Below are positions 1 to 8,800 of a stretch of 36,354 nt of DNA, one piece after another. Both the position numbers and the translations under genes were made by a program. Every line of letters starts with the position of its first letter. Within the stretch, counting starts at the first letter, position 1. The DNA comes from Chromera velia (Eukaryota; Sar; Chromeraceae), in NCBI GenBank assembly GCA_018398765.1, contig JAHBMJ010004120.1, positions 1 to 36,354 of the forward strand, given 5' to 3'. The notes beneath the pieces are model-generated. The model was not told the DNA's origin, did no database searches, and was given only the letters and a program-made list of their open reading frames with translations.

Positions 1-618
1 AGAAGGCACCAAAAGGTTGGGGCAGCATTTTTTGAGCTGTTAACGGGGGTAAGGTACTGTACGGTTGGGGGGGAGACGACGATAGGATCGTTGGGGCTCG
101 ATTTGACAGGACCGTTGGCCGAGGAACGCGACAAACGACCAGACTTGTTCGCGTCTTTGCCGAATGGGGACTCCATTCTAGGGGATGTGGCTCTGATCCA
201 CCCGATCCAGGATGCAACCCGCCTGCACAGAAACGCCAAGAAAGCAGGGGCTGCAGCTAAGGAGAAGGAGGGGAAGAAACATACCCACTACGATGATGCC
301 TGCAGAGCAGTGGGCATTCGTTTTGTCCCTTTGGTTTTTGAGACCTATGGAAGGCCTGGGGGGGAAACAGTGCGGTTCGTGAAAGAGATGGTGAGACAGG
401 CTACAGAAAGGTTGGGGGAGATGAATGATGCGCCAGCACGTCAGAAAATTGCTGACAGATGGTGGAAAACGTTGTCAGTAGCGGTTCAGAAAGCAGCAGC
501 GTCTACAATCTTGGCATCTGTGCAGGCAAGCCGCGGTGCACGCGGTACACAGGTTACAGAGATGCTGCTTGGGAGGGAGTTTTCGGCCTACGTGGGCCTT
601 GCAGAGAAGAAAGAGTAA
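1..618 (+). CDS. 3' end of a retroelement-like protein (5' incomplete)
   Basis: The frame is open from the first base of the window to a TAA at 616-618. An internal TTG at 91 should not be taken as the start, because the reading frame continues upstream off the edge. About 205 residues are visible. The pattern is an Arg-Pro-Asp-Leu, then a hydrophobic strand containing 'GDVALIHP', then Lys-rich helices with 'KEGKKHTHYDDAC', then 'GIRFVPLVFETYGRPGG'. From memory, this order resembles the region after the reverse transcriptase in some algal and protist retroelements, and the PD...D...K spacing recalls PD-(D/E)XK-type nucleases. No reverse transcriptase motif lies inside the window, so the assignment rests on the tail alone. 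It could also be a host protein with a similar fold. Confidence 0.5.
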   Translation, partial: RRHQKVGAAFFELLTGVRYCTVGGETTIGSLGLDLTGPLAEERDKRPDLFASLPNGDSILGDVALIHPIQDATRLHRNAKKAGAAAKEKEGKKHTHYDDACRAVGIRFVPLVFETYGRPGGETVRFVKEMVRQATERLGEMNDAPARQKIADRWWKTLSVAVQKAAASTILASVQASRGARGTQVTEMLLGREFSAYVGLAEKKE

Positions 619-1493
619 AAGAATGGGGGGGGGGCCAGCAGGGGCGCTGGTAAGAGAATTGAAAGAAAGAGAAAGACCATTTTAATGTTTAAGAGATAGA
701 AAAGACATAAACGGAGAGAAGAGCCTGACAACATCAGATTGAAGAAACATGACAAAGGAGCTAAAAGCCGCTAAGCATGCAAAAGAATTTATGGATGTAA
801 AGAAAAGGTTTAATAAAGAAATGTTGAGGAGAAACAAATTTTTTTAATGGGCTGAGGAACCCATTGAAGAAAAAGTTGGGGAAACGAAAAGGAAGACCAC
901 AACGCCCATCCATAGATAGGCAGAGTTGACCACGCGAACACACGGAGAATGAAAGGTATTAATTTTTATCCACCATGGAGTAGTATAAGCTAGGCGCGGC
1001 GGCCTAGTTCGAGGGGCTTGCGCTTGCAACAGATTGGCCATAACAGACGGACAGGACCTATGCCTAGGCAAGATGCATACTGGCCCGACAAAGGACCAGA
1101 GAGACACTAAAGAAAAATAGCTTAATTCGGCGCCGAATGCGCCGCGAAGGATTCTTATTAAAGCCGATTATTTGCATGCATGCATGCATGCATGGCCCCG
1201 CGGAAAGCGAAGCGCGCGGCCGGGGGGCAGACTTTCGACCGAAAAAACACTCCGGATATGAGCCTCGCGCGGCCCAATTAATTGTATTGAACTGTGTCAC
1301 GGCAAGTCACGGCCGTGACACTGACACATCACCTCACATTGATCAGGAAGCTGTGCCGATTGTGCAGTCGGTGTTTGATTGTCGCACGATTTCCTCCGTC
1401 GACGAATCTCATATTAATAAGCAGTCTGCTCGAATCAGATTCTTCCGTTCAATTTGACTGACCTGAGTTTAATTCATTTGCCGTGTCGAAGTG
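619..1493. other. Intergenic stretch without a supported gene
   Basis: Short open frames exist on both strands but none has domain-like composition. The left part is purine-rich and could be the 3' untranslated tail of the retroelement. A 14-base perfect palindrome (ATTCGGCGCCGAAT) lies at 1124-1137, and a run of about five GCAT units lies near 1174-1192. The promoter and 5' leader of the downstream F-box gene should be here, but I see no clear TATA box or initiator. Confidence 0.5.
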
Positions 1494-3176
1494 ATGAGAC
1501 CCCTGCCGTCTACACAACCCGTCAACCTGACAGACATCCTCCGCAGAAACTCATCCAATCCCCTTTGTGACACTTTGACACCAAGGGAGTTGCTGAACCT
1601 CCAAAGTACATGCAGAGTGGCATCCCGACTGGACGAGTCTGTGTGGAGACGCCGGGTGGAGGTCTGGTATCCTTGTCTGTCTCTGTCCCGGGCTTCTTAT
1701 TCCCCGTCTATTGGGGGGTCTTGTGGTATTGCTAATCAACAGAAGCAGCTGCGTCGTCCGTCGTCGTGGCGTCAGGCCGTTCTGGAGTTTGATTCGTGGG
1801 TGCGTGTGTTGCTTGACTCTCCGCGTGCGTGGCCAGCTGAAGAGGGCCCGTTGGTACGCGTTTGGGCCAAGAGCGCTGGACATGTGGTTGAATTCTGTCA
1901 GGATGGAGGGGCCCTGCTCTCTGCTGACTGGGCAGGGAGGGTCGTCCTGCATGGGGTAGAGGGGGCAGATGGGAAAGAGAGCGGAGAGGGGGGAGAGGGA
2001 GGAAGTGGGGTAAAAAAATTGGGTGTGGTCAAGGAGAAGAGGACGTTGTTGAAGGTAGAGGGAAAGATCCGATCTCTGGCTGTTGCAAAAACGGGACTTG
2101 TAGTGGCTGGGGATTCGGATGGTTCTGTCCACATGATCACACGACACTCAGAGAGTCACACGGAAGTACATAGTCATCGGCTTTTCGGATGCCATGTGAT
2201 GGGTGTATGTGTGCTGGATGACCCGGAAAGTGAGGAGAAAGAAGGAAAAGAAGTGCCAGGGGATGGGAGACCACTTTTTCTTCTAGCTGTGGGACACAGT
2301 GATGAGGAAGGCAGTAAGGTGGAGAACCTCTCAGGGGATGCGGGAAGGGCAATGGAAGAGAAGGGGGCACAGGTGGGGATATGGAAAATATTGGAGGGTG
2401 GCCGTGTGTTGGAGGAAGGCCAAAGAATGGCTGTACTTGTGAATGATCAGAAGGGGAACGGAGAGCAAAAGGGGGTGGACTGGGCATTTGCATTGGAGAG
2501 GAGGGGGCGGCACGTTGTGTGTGGTCTTGACAGCGGGTCCCTGGTAAATTTCCATTTGAAACAACCACACGGGGTTGGCCGTTCCCATTCTCGCACCGTC
2601 AGTACCGTCCCAGAGTCCAATCCGTCTGTAGAGTTGATGCGAGGGAAGGTTTTGCAGACGCAAAGCGAGAAGGGCATTCGCAGACTGAAGATGACAGACA
2701 GATACCTCGTCGTTGGAACGTTGGATGGAACTGTGATGTTCTACAACCTTGATGAATTGACACAGAGGCAGAGGGAGGGCATGCCCCTCAGAGAGATTCT
2801 GTGCTTCTCCCTGCGTGTAAATAAAGGGTATGGTGTGCAGTCCCTCTTTGTCTCAGATGAGATTCTGGGAACAGGGCTCAGAGACGGTAACATTTACTTC
2901 TACGACATGAAGAAACTCTCAGGGCTCTTCAAAGACAAATCTGCAGAGAGCCAGGTCGGGAAACAGCAATCAGTCTGTGGGTCTACAGACAAGGGGGGAG
3001 AGGAAAATGTTGATGACGGCGGAGAAATGCAGGGTAGAGAAGTGCGTTCGCGTGTGGTTCCTGTCCACCAGGAGGCTGTCAGAACCGCACATACAAGGTT
3101 CTGGCCTAACGCGCTTCACTTCTTTGCAGGACGGTTTGTGAGTGGGCATGGAGGGGGGGAGATGAGGACCTGGTAG
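1494..3176 (+). CDS. F-box protein with WD40-like repeats
   Basis: One uninterrupted frame of 560 residues. The first ATG is at 1494; the GTG three bases upstream is not needed. Residues about 10-60 look like an F-box: a helix with 'LTPRELLNLQSTCR' followed by 'LDESVWRRRVEVWYP', the usual leucine-rich helices and tryptophan. The rest contains strand pairs typical of degenerate WD40 blades, for example 'LLSADWAGRVVLHG', 'LVVAGDSDGSVHMI', 'HVVCGLDSGSLVNF', 'LVVGTLDGTVMFYNL', 'ILGTGLRDGNIYFYDM' and 'FVSGHGGGEMRTW'. Gly/Ser/Glu-rich loops (about 155-175 and 480-510) separate the blades. Proteins of this layout usually act as substrate receptors of SCF ubiquitin ligases, with the F-box binding Skp1. 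The frame stops directly after the last Trp, so either the propeller closes there or a 3' exon is missing: a GT sits at the stop. The gene is convergent with the giant gene on the other strand. Confidence 0.72.
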   Translation: MRPLPSTQPVNLTDILRRNSSNPLCDTLTPRELLNLQSTCRVASRLDESVWRRRVEVWYPCLSLSRASYSPSIGGSCGIANQQKQLRRPSSWRQAVLEFDSWVRVLLDSPRAWPAEEGPLVRVWAKSAGHVVEFCQDGGALLSADWAGRVVLHGVEGADGKESGEGGEGGSGVKKLGVVKEKRTLLKVEGKIRSLAVAKTGLVVAGDSDGSVHMITRHSESHTEVHSHRLFGCHVMGVCVLDDPESEEKEGKEVPGDGRPLFLLAVGHSDEEGSKVENLSGDAGRAMEEKGAQVGIWKILEGGRVLEEGQRMAVLVNDQKGNGEQKGVDWAFALERRGRHVVCGLDSGSLVNFHLKQPHGVGRSHSRTVSTVPESNPSVELMRGKVLQTQSEKGIRRLKMTDRYLVVGTLDGTVMFYNLDELTQRQREGMPLREILCFSLRVNKGYGVQSLFVSDEILGTGLRDGNIYFYDMKKLSGLFKDKSAESQVGKQQSVCGSTDKGGEENVDDGGEMQGREVRSRVVPVHQEAVRTAHTRFWPNALHFFAGRFVSGHGGGEMRTW

Positions 3177-4426
3177 AAGTTCAGCTTGACACGGAAGCAG
3201 CACTTGAAGAGAATTGCTATGAAATACCACAAAAAATAATTTGAAACTGGGAAAGTCTTGATTGAACTGCGTGTAAAGCGCATGAGACAAACTCGCCTAG
3301 CTTCTTGTGCAGCTCTCGGTACAGCTTGAAGCCCAGCTTGAAGCGCTCAGACATAAACTTGGACAATTTCAGGGACAATCGGGCATAGGCCCCAACGCAG
3401 CCGTTTTATAGAGTGTATTGGGTATGAGTGACTCGAATGAGGACCGGGATGACGAAAACTGTACATGCAACGTCAAATTTACTTTCAGCATACATCATAA
3501 AGAAGATCGTAAACAAATTAGTATACATTTTTTTGAATCATATTTTATTTTAGCTGTTAATGTGTATATGTAGCACCTGACCAGACTGAAATTGTATAGT
3601 TGAAATTTGAAATTTTATGCACAACTAGGATAGTACTAATATAATTCAAACCTAGGAAGGAAAAAAATAAAAATATAATGTTTATTATAGACTTATGGGT
3701 TTTAATAAATAATTGAAGAATTTATTTTTTGCTTTCATTGACTCGACCTAATATGTAACAGTTTTACCAGTATGAAATTGTATGAGTTTCCAAGGATTTT
3801 ATGTATTTTTCCTTTCAAATTCAAATTTCAAAAACACAAAAAGACTTAAATCTGTATACCAACATTCTAATTCTTAATTGTTAGTAATTTAATTACGAAA
3901 TAAAAAAAACTCACATAAAAATAATTAAAAACTTAAAAAAAGAGACTCTAGAAGAGACTGAACTAAATGTGATAGTGAAAATATGAAATGCCATCTAGAA
4001 TGCCACATGACTCGTATTATAACATAAATGAATCGTGTTTCAGCCCCGTAAGCCGTTGCTTTTTCTGTCCAGTCCTTTGTCAGGATGGATCTTTCGGTGG
4101 GCGGAGGGGTAAAATATTGCGTTGATTGCACATGCATTGATTTTATAAATAGACCCATCAGGTTCCTTAGACTCTGCCACTGCTGTCATTGCAGCTTCCG
4201 TGCGGTCGCCAGGATGATGAAGCTGGCCGGGGCAAACCTGTGCCTGCATACGTGTGCTGGACACGTCATTGATTCGATCAGCCTACGTTTCGGTCTTTGA
4301 GATAGACAGGCACCGAAGGCCATGCAGGAACTCCTTGCGACGATCTCTTGGCTTCATTCATTCACGCATTCACATATTGGCATGCCACCATATACCACCC
4401 CCCTGAGAGTGTGTGTCTTCTGCCTA

Positions 4427-4487
<61 letters not shown>
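4427..4487. repeat. Hexanucleotide repeat (CTGTGC)n
   Basis: About ten perfect tandem copies of a 6-base unit. Because the unit length is a multiple of three, it leaves frames open on both strands (poly Cys-Ala on +, poly Gln-Ala on -). This explains the short open frames here without any gene. Confidence 0.9.
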
Positions 4488-5060
4488 GATGAAGACGAAA
4501 CAATCGGGCTCCTCCTCATGGGAAGGGAGCAGTGCTGTCTTTTGATTCACGATTAGTGACTGTCTGTCTGCCCCATCGTTTCCCTCCGTACCTTTTTTTG
4601 CCCCATGTCCGTCTGTATCTCTCTCTCTCTCTGCCCGCGTGTTTGTCCGAAAACTCCTGTACTGAATTTTCGGGACAGAACTCGAACAAGCCGGCAGGCA
4701 GGCAGGCAGAAAGATCGAAGGCTACTTGGAGGGAGAACATCGGGGAAGAGTGAAGAGGCAACAAGAGCTGAACCCGATCACTCGATCTCTCTGGTCTCTC
4801 CCTCATGCACGTTAGTTGACTTTCTCCCCTGGTCTCTCTTCGTGCACCCATCCTCTCCTCTTCTGATCGGCACATCTCGACTCTCTGTCTGCCGCCTGTT
4901 AACCATCTCACAGTATACTTCGACCTTTCCCTCCCCTTCCCCTTTTCTCTGTCGATATGCATGCAAAGGAAACAAACAAACATCCACCGGCTCTGACCCC
5001 TACATTGGAGTCTTGACGGCGGTGATGAATTGGCTAGGAACTTTTCTTGCTGTCTTTCCT

Positions 5061-5089
5061 TCTGTCTGTCTGTCTGTCTGTCTGTCTGT
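5061..5089. repeat. Tetranucleotide repeat (TCTG)n
   Basis: Seven tandem units in a pyrimidine-rich intergenic stretch, just downstream of the giant gene. Confidence 0.85.
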
Positions 5090-5736
5090 TTTTCTTTCCT
5101 TCTTTCTTCATTTATTCGTTTCGTACTTTCTTTCCGTGGACGCGCTGGCCTGTTTCCTTCTCGACTGCACGACTTTGAAGAATCTGTCCTAGCTCGCCCA
5201 CAGTCCGCCTGTACGCTGGTGTCTTTTTCTTTTTGACTGGGCGACTTTTTTCCTTTTGAACGCGGCTACCGTCCGCTTGAAAGGAAAAGGACAAAATCTG
5301 ACGGCTTGAAGGGGAGAATCGCGACGCAGCCTCCGACAAATCCTCTCGGCCTCTTCCTCGCGCGTAGAGTGGAAATCTTGCATTAATGGCTCTCTTTCGA
5401 GCCCTGTGCCTTCTTTCTTTCTTTCTTTCCTTTCTTGCTTTCTTTCTTCACGAATGCATGCACGTACTCATTCATTGAAGCAAAGGCAAAGAAGAAAGCT
5501 GTTGCTTGGAAAGACTTTCTTTCGAAAGCTCTTCAAAAAGAAAAAAGAGAAGTCGACATTCATCATGTCACCTCCCCTCCCTTCCTTTGTGTTTAAATCA
5601 ACCCATGTCACCTGTTTGCCTTCCCCCCCCCCCCCNNCCCCCCCCAAATTAACTCTTTGTGTTGCTTTTCCGACCCAAACATCTTTCTTCCCCCTGCCCG
5701 CCCTCTACTGATTGAAAGAAACCAAGCCGATCTTTT

Positions 5737-5814
5737 TCATGCCTCCTCCTCAATCTCGTCTGGCGGGGTCAGCCCCTGGGCCAGCAGACGCTCCTCCTCA
5801 TCCGGTGGGTCCAG
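5737..5814 (-). other. Exon 40: acidic C-terminal tail and stop
   Basis: A 78-nt terminal exon after a GCGTCAG acceptor, phase 0. It encodes '[20 protein letters not shown]' plus five residues and TGA. Its acidic composition continues exon 39 well ('EEEKDDDG' then 'LDPPDEEE'), which supports the join. 'DEEERLL' is an acidic dileucine of the kind that binds clathrin adaptors, so it may act in endocytic sorting. Confidence 0.75.
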
Positions 5815-5837
5815 CTGACGCACGCACGCACACACAC

Positions 5838-5881
<44 letters not shown>

Positions 5882-8800
5882 ACACATGCGTTCATTCTAT
5901 TTAATCAATCGTCGTTCGTGTCCTTTTGTTGGAGTCGCCTCCACTCACGCATTCCCTTTCACAGAGAAATGAGAAGGACAACCAAAACGGCAGTGAGAGA
6001 AATCAACACATGAAGAGGCGTACTGACGATTTTGGTCGCACTGAGAGAGAGAGCTTGGGTGAGAGGGAACAGGAGCGCGCAGAAAGGAATTTAAATGAAC
6101 AGTCACGCAGCGAGACTGCTGGAACAATGGTGACTCCCTGACTGCCTGAGAGCCTCCTTGGCTGCTTGACTTCCTGTGCAGCTGCTGACTGCGTGACTAC
6201 CTCCCTCCCTCCCGTACTGACTGACTGACTGACTGACTGACTGACCCCGTCGTCGTCCTTTTCCTCTTCGTTGAATCGGAACGCGGCCGGGAGTAGAGAC
6301 ACGAACGGATCGAAGATGGAAGACCGGAGAATCGCCCAAAGGAGGAACAAGAGGAAGACCACCCAAATGATCGGAATCAAAAGGTAGTCGATCACGAAAG
6401 TTGACGTGTTCGCAATGATGAAGTCCAGCATGTCCTGTTCGATTGTCGAAACACACACAATACAGATTACACTTTGTTCCTCAGTTGAGAAAACACCACA
6501 GCCGCCGAGAAGAGTTTCATCCAGACTCGCAGACTTGGACAGCAATCAAAGAAAATAAATCCAAACAACTGAAAAAGGCATGAGCAGATGACCACGAAGA
6601 AGAAAAAGAAAAAATGAGAGACAAAGAATGAAGAAACCGATAGACAGACCTGGATTCTAAAGTCGGAGGTCAATGCGAACATCATCAGGTAGTAGAAGCA
6701 GAATGTCAGCCACCCGCCTCCCACTGCGTATCCGATGATTTCCTTTGTCCTCATGTTCTTCACCCATTGCCTCCTCTCTGCCGCATTCATCATCCATGGC
6801 GATTCCGGCTGGACGAGAATCTCCAGTTCCGATACTCGTGAGTTCTTCACCATCTTCTCGTGCCTGTCCATGTACGGTGTTCTCTTCTTGAACATCTGGT
6901 CGCAGAAGATCGGGACAGGCAAACTGAAGAGGATCGATAGGAACATTCCGATCAGCGTTCGGATGGACATTTCGAACTTCGCGTAGTCCCCCCCTCCGAA
7001 GCTGATGGAGATGAAAGGAGTGCCAATCACTCCACTCGTCTCAGTGCCTCCGAAGAACAGCGCCGTGATCTGCATGGGTTTAGCAATATAGGAACATGCT
7101 ATCGATAATGCATGCGTGTACATTCATTCTCTTTGTGGGAGAGGGAGAAGACAGCATAGAGAGAGGGAGGAGACAGCACAGAGAGAAGGATAAGACAGCA
7201 CAGAGAGAAGGATAAGACAGCACAGAGAGAAGGATAAGACAGCACAGAGAGAGGGAGAGACGGAGAGAGAGAGCGAGAAAGAGAGATGTGACAAGGTGCA
7301 CTCAATAGACGAAGACATTCAAACAGGTGTTCCTGCCCTTCACGGATGTTTTTGTGATTTGACTAAGAGAGATGATGCACAGAGATAGACTCCGGCCGAC
7401 AACAAGCGCCAGCAAATTGTGGCTCAACCATCTTCACTAAGATGGCTGCAGACTGACCGTCAGAGCTGTGAACCATGAGATCGCACTGAGAAGCCACCGT
7501 TGAATTCTGGTTCTCGACGGATTGTTGTCGTTGGTCTTCGAGATTGGGTGGTCCCTGCAGGCAGCCAGGCAAGCAGACAGGGAGACAGGGAGAGGGAGAG
7601 GGAGAGAGCGTGCATGGGAACCAGAAGTACCCTTTCCCGTTTTCCGTTCCCCCCGGATTGCAGAACGAAAATTCGAGTCGTCGTGATGATCAACAACACT
7701 TCGAAGAACACGACTGGAAACACAATGAATGAATGAATTAATGAATGTCGCATGATGCAGAGACAGACGGACCTCACAACCACCTGGTAGGCGAACTTCC
7801 AGGTAGACCATGTGGTGAACCTCAACCTCTCCTCCTTCCCGAATGCGAGGGTCTCAGCTGTCTCGTCCTCGATGGCTTTCTTGGCCTCTTTTCGCACAAG
7901 CTCTGCGAAGTCTTCTTTGGTCAGCAATCGGAGACTCGACCAGCCCTCAGGCATTCCCGCCTTCTTCTCTGCAAGTGCCACTGGCTCACGAGGCGCCGCC
8001 GCAGCACTGCTCATTCCTCTGGGTTCCTTTGCGAGAACCTCAGAGACGCCGAGACCCTCACAAACCTCACAGGAGAGACGGAATCGCATACCGTCAGAGA
8101 GAACGCAAATGATGTGGAAGGCCTTGTCGCCTGCCAGGATCATGCTACTGCTGAAGGATGCCCTGGAGGCTCCTGAGGGTGACCCGTCTTTGCTCGGAGG
8201 TGCCAGGAGAGTGTTGATCTTCTTCGGACTGCTGTCGTCCGCAGAGACATGCTTTAGGGCGGTGAGACTGCGGACGCTGTGGTCTCCGTCGTCGTCAATT
8301 TTCTCTTCCGGCGCTTTCTTGTCGACTCTGCCCACGCAGACCTGCGCAGGATCGTTGGAAGCGCACGCAGCTCTTTTTTTTAAATCAAGGTGAGATCGAA
8401 GTCTTTCAATCTCATACGCCTGACTGAAGATGCGCAGTATCCGAATGGATGGTGAAATCGTTCTTCGATGGATTGACAAATTTAAAGGGAATCGAAGGAA
8501 CGAAACGCGACGTAAAACAATTATCGACTAGTTCTGAATAGAAATATTCTACCTGAACAAACAGACAGACGGACATACCTGTTCGACAAATTTGAAGGGC
8601 ATGACGAATGCTGGTTGAGGAGCTCCGAAGACTTGTTTCTGGAAGTCGGTCTCTGTCATTCCCACTCCCTGAGCAAACAGCTTCCTGGCATACTCAGGAA
8701 TCTGCTCATGGGCGTCAGCCAGGAGAGTTGCACGGTCCTTTGCAGCCACAAAGACGGTGGTCTCCCTCTCGGGAGGCCACTGCATCCATCCCTCTCCTCC

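Larger units (their letters stand above)
3177..5736. other. Intergenic region between convergent genes, with an AT-rich island
   Basis: I see no coding region I would defend here. About 3470-3990 is strikingly AT-rich compared with both flanks. The part from 4085 to 5736 is C/T-rich and full of simple repeats, so its open frames on both strands are low-complexity artefacts. The 3' untranslated regions of the F-box gene (from the left) and the giant gene (from the right) must lie in this region, but neither cleavage site can be placed by eye. A two-base gap (NN at 5636-5637) interrupts a poly-C run. Confidence 0.55.

Noticed and set aside
4348-4550. Open frames on both strands with Cys-Ala or Gln-Ala repeats
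   Set aside because: They are produced by the (CTGTGC)n repeat; a 6-base unit keeps both strands open.
4605-5192. A 195-residue + strand frame rich in Ser, Leu, Phe and Cys
   Set aside because: It runs through pyrimidine-rich simple repeats. The hydrophobic look comes from TCTG and CTTT units, not from membrane spans.
3177-5736. tRNA or other structured RNA genes in the intergenic region
   Set aside because: No cloverleaf with matching acceptor and T arms was found by eye on either strand. A covariance-model scan would be needed to exclude weak cases.
6003-6245. Read-through of exon 39 into a Ser-Gln-Val tail
   Set aside because: The tail is the translated CAGT array. Splicing at GTCAGTCA to the acidic terminal exon gives a better-composed C-terminus with a stop.
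7812-8393. A 193-residue open frame on the + strand
   Set aside because: It is the shadow of exon 36 on the opposite strand and shows no domain-like pattern.
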